Position numbers and translations under genes: made by a program. Below are positions 42,700 through 53,136 of a stretch of DNA of 64,000 nt, piece by piece (the stretch's first letter is position 1; each line of letters opens with the position of its first letter). The stretch comes from Ichthyophis bannanicus (lineage: Eukaryota; Chordata; Amphibia; Gymnophiona; Ichthyophiidae), in assembly GCA_033557465.1 (NCBI GenBank), contig CM066041.1, positions 159,935,532 through 159,999,531 on the forward strand. The letters run 5' to 3'. The notes beneath the pieces were generated by a model. It saw only the letters and a program-made list of their open reading frames with translations. It made no database searches and was not told the DNA's origin.

Positions 42700-44674
42700 G
42701 CCATGAGTAACCGGGACCCCAGGTTGGGGTGTAAAAGAGAGCCCTGCTCCTGTGAGAGTAGTACTGGGGCTCAGCCCAGGGAAAATCAGGGACCCCGCTG
42801 ATAGGAAGAGGAGCAGCAGGAACCAGGGTTGCTTGGGCCACCGGGGGGCTATCAGGATTAGTGGTGTCCTGTCGCGTTGGACCTTGAAGAGGGTCTCGGC
42901 AACCAGTGATGTCAGTGAGAAGGCATACAGAAGGCATTCCATCAATGGAATGAGGAACGCATCCACTGCCACCCGGGACGGGTGTGGCTGGCGGGAGTAG
43001 AAATGGGGCAACTGCGTGTTGTCCAGGCTGGCAAACAGGTCCATCAGGGGGACGCCCCAGAGTCAGAATAGCCGGGTGGCAACTTCAGAATCCAGGCGGC
43101 ACTCGTGCAGCTGGAGGACTCTGCTCTGCTTGTCTTCCAGGGCATTGTCCTGGCCCAGGAGGTAGACCGCTCTTAGGAGCGTTCCTCTGCTTGTTGCATA
43201 GGAGCAGAGGGCTAACGCTTCCCGGCAGAGGAGTACGACCCCGTGCCCCCTTGTTTGTTCACATAGAATATTGCGACTTGGTTGACGGTCTGAACCAGCA
43301 CCAACTGGTGCTGCAGCCAGTGCCGGAAGGCTCGGAAAGCCAGAAATATCACCTTGAGCTCCAGCAAATTGATTTGCATCTGGGATGCAATATGGGACCA
43401 ACTGCCTTGCGTCTGGAGGCCCAAATGTTCTCCCCAGCCCAGTAAGAAAGTGTCCATGGTGCGGACCTTCTGGGGGGGTGGGTGCCTGGAAGGGCATCAC
43501 GGCCTGAAGGTGAAGAGGGATCTGCCACCATCCAAGGGAGTCCACCAGCTGAAGGGTTACTTTCACTCTGTACTGGAGCCTGCCTGGGGCTTGTGTCCAC
43601 TGAGAGTGGAGGCATCACTGGGCCACTCATGTGCAGTCTAGCATATGGGGTCATGTGAACTGTGGAGGCCATGTGGCCCAGCAGGTAGAGGAGAAGCCGG
43701 GTGGGTAGTGCCCAGCATCGGTGCACCTCTGGGGCTAGCCCCTGAGGCGCTCTGACCTCTCTTGAGGGAGGAAGGCCTTGGCCTGGAGAGTGTCTAGCTG
43801 CACCCCTATAAACTCCAGGTGTTGGACCGAGCGAGGTGGGACTTGGGGTAGTTGATGACGAACCCCAGATGCTGCAGGGCGTTGATGGTGCGCCTAGTGG
43901 TGCATTGCGCCTCTGCAGCTGTGCCTCCCTTTATGAGCCAGTTGTCTAGATAAGGGAAGATGAAGGCCCCTTGGAGCTGGAGGTTGGCTGCGACCACCAT
44001 GTGACACTTGGTGAAGACCCTTGGCGATGAGGCCAGACGGAATGGCAGCATTCTGTATTGGTAGTGCTCTCCTCCCACCATGAACCAGAGGCATTTTCTG
44101 TGGCTGGGATGGATCAGGATGTGTGTGTAGGCATCCTTTAGGTCTAAGGAGAATAGCCAATCTCCCTGCTGGAGGAATGGCAGCAATGTTCCATGGGAGA
44201 ACTTCTCCTTTACCAGAAACCTGTTCAGCTCCCACAGGTCCAGGATAGGCCTGAGGTCCTCTGTTCTCTTGGGGGACAAAGTAATACCTGGAGTAGAAGC
44301 CGGTGACCCAGAGATGTTTCGGCACTGGCTCCACTGCTTTGTCCCAGAGATGGCCTGCAAGCTGTGAGGAGCGGGGTCTGGTGAAGGAGAGGTCTGATGG
44401 GCTTTCCTGGAAAGTAGAACGGTGGTACCCACTGTAGATGGAGGAGGTAGCCCTCCCTGACTATTTGTAGCACCCAGGTATCGGTGGTGATGGTGGGCCA
44501 CCTGTGGGCAAACAGGGCTAGACGCCTCCCTGTGGGCTGCAGGGGACCTCCTGGGGGAGAGGAGATCACACCTGGGCAATCAAAACCTCCCACAGGGTTT
44601 TGCTTATGGGGGATATGCCCCTGTCCTTTATGCTGTTGACCTTGCTGAGGAGCCAAGGTGGTCTGAAATTGCAA
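42700..44674 (-). pseudogene. Element E reverse transcriptase-RNase H
   Basis: The RT part (44579-43806) has DLRPILDLWELNRFLVKEKF, LFSLDLKDAYTHILIHPSHRK, LPFRLASSPRVFTK and a catalytic box reading PYLDNWLI in place of PYLDDWLI. RNase H remnants lie between 43726 and 43063 (LLELKVIFLAFRAF, LVQTVNQVAIFYVNKQGGTGS, with Val replacing the catalytic Asp of TDNQ). The pol end MDLFASLDNTQLPHFYSRQ lies at 43044. Several frameshifts are present. Confidence 0.82.
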
Positions 44675-47600
44675 GGTATTGCCAAATCACCCCCTCCTTC
44701 TTCCTTGGGGCCTTCTTATGGGGCTGCACCGAGTTCTTCTTCGAGAGTCTGTTTCTCGTCAGGAACTCTGTCTCCATCTCTGCAGCTTTGTCTGCCATGG
44801 GCTTCCCGAAGAGGTTCTCTCCGATGCAAGGGACATCAATAGGTTTGTCCTGAGCCCATTGTTCTAGGTCAGACGACTGCAGCCATGCTTGGCATTGTGC
44901 CCCAATGCCTGCGGCGGCCATCCTGGCCGAGGACTCAAAGCCATCATAGGCTGCTCAAGATAAGAACTTCTAGCACTCTTTGACTGCTGAGGCTAGAGAC
45001 TTAATCTCTGCAGGGGTTTCCCTTTGAGGCCTGCCAAGAATCCACCAAGCTCCCTCAACAGCTCAAGGTACATGCCGATATAAAGTTGGTATGGCTGAAT
45101 CCAGCAAGTCAGCATCGAGCCCTGAAAGGCCTTCCAGCCGAGGGTTCAGGCCACCCTGCCGAGTGGCACAGAGGAATGAGTCTTTGGCTCTTGAGCTTGT
45201 GCATGGCTGATTCAATGACCATCGAGTTGTGGGGAAGTTGGGTTTTCTGGAACACAGGGCTTCAGTGCACTCTGTACATGGAGTAGTGTCGCCTGCTGTC
45301 AATGGGTACTGATGCTGGTGTTTCCCACATCCAGAGGCGGTGGCGCTCAAGAATCAGAGGCACCAGTACTCTATCATTTGGTGTACTCTATCATCTATAC
45401 GCAGATGATATCATGATGTACATTCCGTTCACGATCCCTAACTTACCGATGCAAACTCTTGTCAGATTGCTTCAATGAAGTCACATCCTGGCTAAATACC
45501 CACAATCTCCAAATAAATCACTCCAAAACTGAAGTGCTAATCGTCACCAAAAACCAATCCTATACTCCACCTACACACATAACACTTCAAAACCAAGAAA
45601 TTAAAATAAAAAATGAAGTAAGATAGCTAGGTGTTATTCTAGATAAACACCTTACATTAGACACTCACATTAGAAACACCACAAAGAAAATCTATTTCAA
45701 ACTCAAAATCCTTAAACAACTAAGACCCCTTGTATACATACATGATTTCATCAGCATAATTCAAGCCACCATAACCCCCCACTGACTTCGCTAGCCTAAT
45801 TTTATTGGGTATAACAAAACAAAACAAAACATTAAAAGAATTCAACTTGCACAGAATGCAGCAGCTCAAATAATAACGAAAGTACACGCACATCAACATA
45901 TAACACCAATACTAGAATCCCTTCACTGGCTGCCAATTCAAAGTAGGATAGTATACAAAACATTGATAACCACATTTAAAACTCTAAACGACATGGCCCC
46001 AGTCACCCTAAGTAACCTAATCAGCAAAGAGCACTCAAAATCTACTCAAAGGACAAATAAAGAGACTAAAAACTCCCAAAGACTTCATAAAAGCAAATAA
46101 ACTCACAAACAATAGAGCTTTTTCTCATGCAGCTCCAACAATCTGGAATTCCCTCCCAGATGATCTAAGAATGCTAACCGAGATCATCGAATTCCGCAAA
46201 AAAGTGAAAACCTCTCTCTTTTCTAAACATAACAACAACTCAGATCATCCCTCAATAGACTTAGATAATGGCTAACCAGTTTTTATCTAACAAACCCCAA
46301 ATGACCTACACATACAATTCTTCATAGCTGATACTGTACTTTGAATAACGCTTAAGTCCCACATAATGTGTATTTGTACATAATGTATATAGTTTGCACT
46401 GTTCTATACTGTTCTGTATTAACACTGGTTGTTTATCTTATTGCTTTTGGTCACATGATGTTATATGTAAAACAAACTCCGATTTGTTAACTGTTGTTTA
46501 TTGTGAACCGCAACTGAACTATGGAAGATGCGGTATATAAATCATTGTTAAATAAATAAATACCATACCATAAGAGTTTCCTTTAAGGGGGCCTCATATT
46601 GGAGTATCTCCAGTTCCTCCGTGCGCAGGTCTTCCTCTGCCTCGGTCTCTATGATGAGAGCCTTAACCATGTCCCACATAAAGTCGAGGAAGGTGACATC
46701 CTCGGGCGGGGAAGTGTGTCAAAAACACTAGAGGAGACGGGTCCGAAGGCACATGTCTGCGTCACCAAGAGTCCGGGGACTCCTCATTCTCGGTCTTCCA
46801 GTCGGACTCGAAGTCCATGTATGAATCAGAGGCTCTGATCACCACAGTTGAGGTCTGCACCGGGCAGTCCATGACCTCTGGAGGATCTGCAGTCCGCGCC
46901 ATGGACACTCACAGGAAAGGACAAGTGCCCCGAGGAATGGGACCGGAACCTCATCTGAAGCCACTGGATCTCTCAAGGCAGTTGGCACTCGAGAATCAGC
47001 TCAACATCCGGGGAAGCCCTCCATGTCAAGGGTCCCATCATCAGAGCGGATGAACCAGACAAACGGCTCCTGCATAGCCACAAGGGCAGAGATACTGCTC
47101 TCTAAGGCCACCTTCCTGGTCTCCATACCAGTTGGCTCTGCAGCCTTCAACACAGGCACCAAGGATTTTGGGTCCAGTGTCTGTACTGTTGAGGAGTTGT
47201 CCTTAACGAAGATGACATTGGGTGTCTGAGGCCGGTTGGTGAGTGCCTATTACTCCTTGCAGGGCAGCTTGCGAGGCTGCTCCACTCTAACACCTCAGAC
47301 TCACGCTGGGGACTGTGGGGCCTGGAGTGAGATTTCTTCTTCTTCCTGGCCGCATCCTCCGAGGCGGTCTTCGAAGGTTTTGACTTCTTGCGTTCCACCT
47401 CCGTGGATTTCCTCTTGGAGGAACCCACAACTGTAGAATTCCGAGCAGGCTCTGGCTTCGCGGGGCACTGAAGTACCGGATGGGAGCCTGGAGTGTGGTG
47501 TCACCGGAGACTCCAGCGCGGAGTCGGACTTCTGGAAGATTTTTTCCTTCTGCTAGTGAAAGGCTCTTTAGGGCCTTCAAGGTCATAGTTCTGGCAAAGT

Positions 47601-47703
47601 TTACAGTCTGAGTCGTCATGCTCCAGAGGCAGCAGTCATGTGGATCAGTGAGGGACATCATTTTGCTGTACCAATCACACTTCTTGAAGCCACTGGAGGT
47701 CAT
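44628..47703 (-). pseudogene. Element E gag, split by an L2 fragment
   Basis: The N-terminus near 47703 reads SSGFKKCDWYSKMMSLTDPHD, a decayed zinc-knuckle start. The middle (47428-46620) is Ser- and Lys-rich. The LAP2alpha-like end (44921-44628) has GAQCQAWLQSSDLEQWAQDK, CIGENLFGKP and SKKNSVQPHKKAPRKK. The L2 insertion at about 45375-46565 separates the halves, and frameshifts occur on both sides. Confidence 0.7.
45375..46570 (+). mobile_element. L2-like LINE 3' fragment in element E
   Basis: Plus-strand pieces in several frames give an IYADDIMMY catalytic box, LNTHNLQINHSKTEVLIV, LGVILDKHLTLDTHIRN, and near the end RAFSHAAPTIWNSLPDDLR. The 3' end has GTGAACCGCAAC...GCGGTATATAAATCATTG and an (AAATA)n tail. 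It is 5' truncated and decayed. Confidence 0.82.
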
Positions 47704-48129
47704 TGAAAAAAGGGGGTCCCCACCACCCAGCAGGAGTCAGAGGTCTTAGGCTGAAAAAGGCATGATCGCCGGTCGAAGGATACCTAGAGATCAAAAACAG
47801 GGAACGAACCAGAGAAGCGATGGAGAGGCGAGCTGGCTCGGGAGCAGGAAAGAACCGGTATACAAACCAGACAGAAATTACCAAAAAAAAACCAACCACC
47901 CCCCACACACCACACTTTTTCAGGGGGAACTGGACAGACGTTCGGAGGGCTCTGCAGAAAAAAAAGGAGACCGAGGCAAGATGGCACCCTTGGGTGGGAA
48001 GGGGACCATGCATGCATGGTGCATCTCCAAAGGTTTTCTTTGAGAGCTGGGGATATGCTTCTGTGGGGGCTCCATCAGCACCGATGTAACCCAAATTTGA
48101 GGACCGACTTCCTGCTTGTTCCTGGAGAA

Positions 48130-48521
48130 GCCAAGAATTCTCCTCTGTGCACTGCTTCAATCATGGAGTGCAAGGTTTCCATCCGAAAGTGCAAGATGTG
48201 CAAGTGCTTGTTGACCCCTTTGAAGTCTAGGATCGACTGGAAGGAACCATTCTTCTTTGTCATCACAAAGTAGATGGAGTATCTGCCCTTTCCTCAGTCA
48301 CTCAGGGGGATGGGGACCACCGCTTTCAGGAAAAGCAATTTGGCCAATGTGATCAGCACCGAGGTACCTTTGATCGCAGACTCACAGGGGGAGATGACAA
48401 AGGCATCGAGAATAGACTCCTTGCATTCCAGGACATAGCTGAATTGAATGGTGTCTAGCATCCAGTGATCCTTGGTAACCCGAGCCCATTCCAGAAAGAA
48501 AAGGTGAAACCTGTCGCCCAA
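48130..48521 (-). pseudogene. Element G RT, N-terminal part
   Basis: It reads GDRFHLFFLEWARVTKDHWMLDTIQ, then after a frame change KKNGSFQSILDFKGVNKHLHILHFRMETLHSMIEAVHRGEFLAS, which runs straight into SLDLAEAYFHM at 41156 when E is removed. These are the fingers and motif A of a DIRS RT of the F/G family. Confidence 0.82.
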
Positions 48522-48544
48522 CAGAGGTACCAGGGAATGGGCCC

Positions 48545-49045
48545 CAAAATCTTCATTGCGTGGCCCTCTTTATCAAGCACACTTCACTGGCTCCCCTATC
48601 AGTTTTCACATCCAGTATGAACTTCTCCTACTGACCTACAAGTGCATTCAGTCTGCATCTCCTCACTACCTTTCCTCTCTTATCTCTCCCTACACTCCTC
48701 TGATAGATCCCTTCTATCTGTGCCCTTATCTGCCATCGTTAACTCATTCTTCGTTCATTTTATCTTGCTGTTCTATATGCCTGGAACAAACTATCTGACT
48801 CTGTACGTCAGGCCCCTTCTCTAGCCCTATTCAAATGCAGGTTAAAACCCACCTCTTTGAAGTCACTTTTGGATCCTGATGCTTCTCACTCGTCCACTAC
48901 ATGTGCATCTACCATACTCTAGCTCCTAGTTTCACTATGTGTTTTGTCTTTTAGATTGTAAGCTCTGATGAGCAGGGACTGTGTCTTACATTTAAATGTA
49001 CAGTGTGCATATGCCTTGTAGCACTATACAAACAATGAGCAGGAG
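48545..49045 (+). mobile_element. L2-like LINE 3' fragment in element G
   Basis: Translation contains FHIQYELLLLTYKCIQSASPHYLSSLISPYTP, typical of the C-terminus of L2-type ORF2. The 3' end has GATTGTAAGCTCTGATGAGCAGGGACTGTGT and GCCTTGTAGCACTATACAAACAATGAG, followed by GAG repeats, as in tetrapod L2 ends. Confidence 0.82.
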
Positions 49046-49579
49046 GAGGAGGAGGAGGGTTCTTGGGTCCAGGTGCTCCACAAAGGGACTGAGAATGAGC
49101 TTGAGGCCCTGAAGCAGAGAGGAAGAAAGGTATCCCAGGTCGGTAATGATGATAGTCCCAAGACCCCTGGGAATCCAGCCAGCATGCCTTTGCTGGTCAG
49201 GCGGAGACTGACGAGAAAGCGGCCCCCTGGACCTGTCTTCCAGGAGGCAGTAAGATTTTGTCTCACCTTGGTCCTTCACAGTTTCTCCAAATCTGTTCCA
49301 AACAGGAGCTTCCTCTTAAAAGCCAGCTGAACCAACCGGACTTTGGAGGTCCGCCCCTCAGTGATAGAGCCAAATCCAAAGCCATGACATGTAGTCAGGG
49401 GACTATCCCTGGCCACCAGGAGCACCGGGTCATACATGGCATCAAAAAGGCAGACCGCAGCAACTCCAAGAAAGAAGTAGTATCAGGCCGAAGAGAGCAG
49501 GGCTCGAGAAGTCAAGCTTGTGCATACCCCCAGCTGTAGAATAGGCGCCGATACAGCAAACTGGCTCTTCAGCAAGGAA
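49046..49579 (-). pseudogene. Element G gag, distal part
   Basis: The minus strand read from 49579 continues the gag frame of 55196 onward: DRKIN then SLLKSQFAVSA across the site of element D, matching DRKLESILKQAFDASA of element F. Beyond this are frameshifted remnants. The recombined frame shows that element D inserted within gag. Confidence 0.65.
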
Positions 49580-49849
49580 AGCACAGTTACTTACCTGTAA
49601 CAGGTGATCTCTGGGAACAGCAGGAATTAGTCCTCACATATGGGTACGTCGGAACCGACGGAGCCTGCGCGGGAAAGCTCCCCAGCTTCCTAGAATGGAA
49701 GCTTTTGGGACCTCCCACTGCACATGCGCGCTGCCTTCCCGCCTTCCTGAACAGCTCTCCTCAGTTTCGAGTTTATAGCTGAGACAATAGAGAGAGGACA
49801 GGAAGATAGATAGATAGAAGATACAACTCCTAGGGGAGGTGGGTGGGTT

Positions 49850-49945
49850 GTGAGGACTAATTCCTGCTGTTCCCAGAGATCACCTGTTACAGGTAAGTAA
49901 CTGTGCTATCTCCAGGAACAAGCAGGAATAAGTCCTCACATATGG
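49850..49945 (-). repeat. Element D internal complementary region
   Basis: The halves meet at 49907/49908. They complement the left end, including its 27-base extension, and the right end, respectively. Confidence 0.93.
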
Positions 49946-50044
49946 GGACTCCCTAGCTGAGATGCCTGGGAGATCCCCCTCCAAGGGTTCGCCATCTTCG
50001 TATGGATCTCAGGCATCCATCCTGGGAAGGTGGGCAGGAGTTGT

Positions 50045-52918
50045 CTAAGAATGGAACAGGTGTTTGAGGACAGCCTGGCCAAACAAGGCATCCCGGCGGG
50101 AGTCCTTGTCCAAACAGTAATGGGCTGTAAAGGTATGAACCGAGGCCCAGGTAGCGGCTCGACAGATCTGATCAATAGAAACAGAGTGCAGATGAGCCAT
50201 AGAAGTTGCCATGGCTCTCACATTGTGAGCTGTGACATGGCCTTCCAGAGAAATGTTTTTACTCTGGTAAGCAAAGGAAATACACTGAGCAATCCAATTG
50301 GAAAGTGTACGCTTGGAGACTGGAAGTCCCAAATGTGAAGGATCAAAAGCCACGAAAAGTTGAGAAGACTTTCGATGTGGCTGAGTCCTATTAAGGTAAA
50401 AGGCTAGAGCTCTTTTACAATCCAGAGTATGAAGGTTCCTCTCTGCACTGGATGCATGAGGAGCCGGAAAAAAGACAGGTAGATATACCTCTTGATTAAG
50501 ATGAAAAGGCGAGACCACTTTGGGCATAAAGTGGGGATTCGTCCTAAGGACCACCTTGTCATGATGAAATCTTGTATAAGGTGGATTAGCCACTAGAGCC
50601 TGCAGTTCGCTGATGCGGCGAGCGGAAGTGACTGCAATTAGGAATAGTACCTTCCAGGAAAGAAATTTCAAGGAGGTAGAAAATAACGGCTCAAAAGGTG
50701 GCTTCATAAGCTGACCAAGCACTAGATTCAAATCCCATGCGACCGGGGGGGGTCTGATGGGAGGTTTAGTGAGAGTCAGGCCTCTCATGAATCTTGCAAC
50801 AAGAGGATGAGAGGAGATAGGTTGTCCATTTATAGGTTTCAGGGATGCTGAAATAGCACTTAAATGGACTCTTACAGAATTCGTCTTAAGGCCTGCATTG
50901 GAAAGATGCAGGAGATAGTCTAAGAGGGAATTCAAAGGAAGTGCCAGAGGGTCAAGGCCCTGCTGAGCACACCAAATGGAAAAACGTTTCCATTTGAAAG
51001 CATAAGACCGCCTCGTGGAAGGTTTCCTAGAGGCATGAAGGATATCTTTCACAGGTTGAGAAAGATTAAAGTCTTGAAGACTTAAGCCTTCAGTAACCAA
51101 GCTCGGAGATGTAGGGATTTGGGGTTTGGGTGCCACAAAGTCCCCTCCTCCTGAGACAGAAGGTCTGGTGCAGCTCCTAAGTCCAGGGAGGATCCCTGGG
51201 AGAGCTGTAGAAGCAGAGGGAACCACACTTGGCGTGGCCAGCGTGGAGCTATGAGGATCATAGAGCCGTGATCTCTCTGGAGTTTGAATAGAGTCTTGGG
51301 AATCAGCGGAATGGGTGGAAAGGCATATAGGAACGCCTGACCCCAATGGAGGAGAAAGGCGTCCGTGGCCTGAGCTTCCTGACACGGAGTCCTGGAACAG
51401 AACCGGGGAAGTTTGGCATTCCACGGACTTGCAAAGAGGTCTATGTCCGGGGTCCCCCATTCCTGAAAGATTCTGCTTATCTGGTCCACGTGTAGGGACC
51501 ACTCGTGTGGCAGCAGAACTCGACTGAGCCTGTCTGCTCGAGAGTTTTGAACTCCTGGAAGATACACTGCTAGCAGATGAATTTGGTGCTCTCTGGCGAA
51601 GGCCCATAATCTGAGAGCTTCGTTGCAAAGCGACAGAGAGCCCGTCCCTCCTTGTTTGTTTATGTAAAACATGGCCACCTGATTGTCTGTCTGAACCAGG
51701 ACAGTCAGGTTGGCAAGGAGGGTATAGAAGACCTTGAGGGCAAGGTAAATTGCTCGCAGTTCCAGGAGGTTGATATGAAGGGTGGCCTCCTGTGGAGACC
51801 AAGTGCCCTGAGTGGAGAGAGTTAGCAGATGGGCTCCCCACCCCAATTGGGAGGCATCTGTTGTGAGGGTTGCTTGGGGTAGCAAGGGCTGAAAGGGAGC
51901 CCCCAACAACAGATTCTTGGTGGATATCCACCAATGGAGGGACCAAGACAGACGGTTTGAGGTTTGTATTTGGTCTGAGAGTGCTCCCGACGCCTGAGTC
52001 CACTGGGTGGCCAGGGTCCATTGAGCTGCTCTCATATGAAGACGAGCATAGGGCACCACATGTACTGTGGAGGCCATATGGCCCAGGAGGCGTAGCATTT
52101 CCCTGGCTGTCAAGTGAGTACTGGACTGGGCTTGGGAGGCCAAGCTCAGCAGACGCTGACCCCGAACCAGTGGAAGGTAGGCTCTTGCAGTGGTGGTGTC
52201 CAACTGGGCCCCTATGAATTCTAGAGACTGAGTAGGGCTGAGTTGAGACTTGGGAAGGTTTACCACCAGTCCCAGATACTGCAGAAGGCTCCTTGTGCGG
52301 TCTAGGGAAATCTGGGCCTGCGACTGAGTTGGAGCTCGAATGAGCCAGTCGTACAGATATGGGAATACGAAAATCCCCATGCTTCTGAGAAATGCGGCTA
52401 CGACTGCCATGCATTTGGTAAAGACTCTTGGGGCAGAGGCGAGACCGAAGGGAAGTACTCTGTATTGGTAATGACTTCCCCTGAACAGAAAGCGAAGATA
52501 TTTTCTGTGGGATGGATGGATGAGTAGATGTGTATACGCATCCTGCAGGTCTAGAGAACAAAGCCAGTCCTGACTCTGAAGGTATGGAAGGAGAATGCCC
52601 AAAGAGAGCATTTTGAATTTCTCCTTGTACAGAAATTTGTTCAATTCTCTCAGATCTAGGATTGGTCTGAATCCCCCTGTCTTCTTTGGAATGAGAAAAT
52701 AGGGGGAGTAGAAACCTGACCCTTGTTGATGAAGAGGAACCTCTTCTATGGCCCCTTGGGCAAGCAGAGAAGAGATCTCCCGATCCAACAGGGTTAGGAG
52801 AGGAGATGGAGAATTGAAGGGTCTCACCATGTGATGAGGAGGAAGGTTGGAGAAATGAAGTTTGTAACCCTCTCGGATGATAGAGAGGGTCCATTGCTCT
52901 GTTGTGATTTGTTCCCAT
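50045..52918 (-). CDS. Element D tyrosine recombinase with long upstream overlap
   Basis: The frame is open for 957 codons from ATG 52918. Roughly the last 400 residues are the recombinase: ASRKPSTRRSYAFKWKRFSIW, TSARRISELQALV (catalytic Arg), LHTLDCKRALAFYL, TAHNVRAMATS (H-x-x-R) and FTAHYCLDKDSRRD (Tyr nucleophile), ending HLFHS. The first 550 residues overlay RT-RNase H in another phase and are Ser/Pro/His-rich; they may be a mere shadow or a real N-terminal extension. The frame is also that of gag, separated only by the gag TGA. The recombinase would join a circular DNA copy to the genome. Its functional start is uncertain. Confidence 0.85.
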   Translation of the reverse strand: MGTNHNRAMDPLYHPRGLQTSFLQPSSSSHGETLQFSISSPNPVGSGDLFSACPRGHRRGSSSSTRVRFLLPLFSHSKEDRGIQTNPRSERIEQISVQGEIQNALFGHSPSIPSESGLALFSRPAGCVYTSTHPSIPQKISSLSVQGKSLPIQSTSLRSRLCPKSLYQMHGSRSRISQKHGDFRIPISVRLAHSSSNSVAGPDFPRPHKEPSAVSGTGGKPSQVSTQPYSVSRIHRGPVGHHHCKSLPSTGSGSASAELGLPSPVQYSLDSQGNATPPGPYGLHSTCGALCSSSYESSSMDPGHPVDSGVGSTLRPNTNLKPSVLVPPLVDIHQESVVGGSLSALATPSNPHNRCLPIGVGSPSANSLHSGHLVSTGGHPSYQPPGTASNLPCPQGLLYPPCQPDCPGSDRQSGGHVLHKQTRRDGLSVALQRSSQIMGLRQRAPNSSASSVSSRSSKLSSRQAQSSSAATRVVPTRGPDKQNLSGMGDPGHRPLCKSVECQTSPVLFQDSVSGSSGHGRLSPPLGSGVPICLSTHSADSQDSIQTPERSRLYDPHSSTLATPSVVPSASTALPGILPGLRSCTRPSVSGGGDFVAPKPQIPTSPSLVTEGLSLQDFNLSQPVKDILHASRKPSTRRSYAFKWKRFSIWCAQQGLDPLALPLNSLLDYLLHLSNAGLKTNSVRVHLSAISASLKPINGQPISSHPLVARFMRGLTLTKPPIRPPPVAWDLNLVLGQLMKPPFEPLFSTSLKFLSWKVLFLIAVTSARRISELQALVANPPYTRFHHDKVVLRTNPHFMPKVVSPFHLNQEVYLPVFFPAPHASSAERNLHTLDCKRALAFYLNRTQPHRKSSQLFVAFDPSHLGLPVSKRTLSNWIAQCISFAYQSKNISLEGHVTAHNVRAMATSMAHLHSVSIDQICRAATWASVHTFTAHYCLDKDSRRDALFGQAVLKHLFHS

Positions 52919-53136
52919 CTGGGAGCAAAGTGAGCTAACCTTCCAGGTATGGTGAGAGGTTCTGGTTGGTCCAGAACCAGGAATGGCAAGTTCTCTAGGG
53001 GCAAGTCAAAACCCCTGAGGGGGTGGAGCCTGTTGAGCTGCAGTAGCTGCTGCAGGCTTTGCTCTTGCTTGTTTCGTTTGCTGACGTTTAGCCGCAAAAC
53101 GAGGTTGAGAAGATTGCTGGCCAGTATTGGAAGCAT
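51082..53136 (-). CDS. Element D reverse transcriptase-RNase H, active-site mutant
   Basis: The frame is 684 codons and overlaps the gag end by about 130 bases. RT blocks: GFYSPYFLIPKKTGG, RPILDLRELNKFLYKEKFKM, SLDLQDAYTHLLIHPSHRK (motif A), LPFGLASAPRVFTKCM (motif B) and a catalytic box reading PYLYDWLI, where H and A have PYLDD. RNase H: LTTDASQLGWGAH, INLLELRAIYLALK, VQTDNQVAMFYINKQGGTGS, and LPGVQNSRADRLSR. The tail MDLFASP-like block (DIDLFASPWNAKLPRFCSR) and IAPRWPRQVWF end the DIRS pol. The RNase H residues are all kept. The first start codon shown is nominal; expression probably depends on gag. Confidence 0.92.
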   Translation of the reverse strand: MLPILASNLLNLVLRLNVSKRNKQEQSLQQLLQLNRLHPLRGFDLPLENLPFLVLDQPEPLTIPGRLAHFAPRWEQITTEQWTLSIIREGYKLHFSNLPPHHMVRPFNSPSPLLTLLDREISSLLAQGAIEEVPLHQQGSGFYSPYFLIPKKTGGFRPILDLRELNKFLYKEKFKMLSLGILLPYLQSQDWLCSLDLQDAYTHLLIHPSHRKYLRFLFRGSHYQYRVLPFGLASAPRVFTKCMAVVAAFLRSMGIFVFPYLYDWLIRAPTQSQAQISLDRTRSLLQYLGLVVNLPKSQLSPTQSLEFIGAQLDTTTARAYLPLVRGQRLLSLASQAQSSTHLTAREMLRLLGHMASTVHVVPYARLHMRAAQWTLATQWTQASGALSDQIQTSNRLSWSLHWWISTKNLLLGAPFQPLLPQATLTTDASQLGWGAHLLTLSTQGTWSPQEATLHINLLELRAIYLALKVFYTLLANLTVLVQTDNQVAMFYINKQGGTGSLSLCNEALRLWAFAREHQIHLLAVYLPGVQNSRADRLSRVLLPHEWSLHVDQISRIFQEWGTPDIDLFASPWNAKLPRFCSRTPCQEAQATDAFLLHWGQAFLYAFPPIPLIPKTLFKLQRDHGSMILIAPRWPRQVWFPLLLQLSQGSSLDLGAAPDLLSQEEGTLWHPNPKSLHLRAWLLKA

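Larger units (their letters stand above)
41157..48129 (-). mobile_element. DIRS element E, inserted in RT of element G
   Basis: The left end is AGCGTAGCTACTCACC and the right end CTTGTTCCTGGAGAA; the internal junction CGCT/TTCTCC confirms both. Terminal repeats pair 41190-41345 with about 47985-48129. Sense order is gag, RT-RNase H, recombinase. An L2 fragment (about 45375-46565) interrupts gag. Removing E rejoins G as GAATTCTTGGC + TTCTCTGG, in frame, with no duplicated target bases. Confidence 0.92.
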
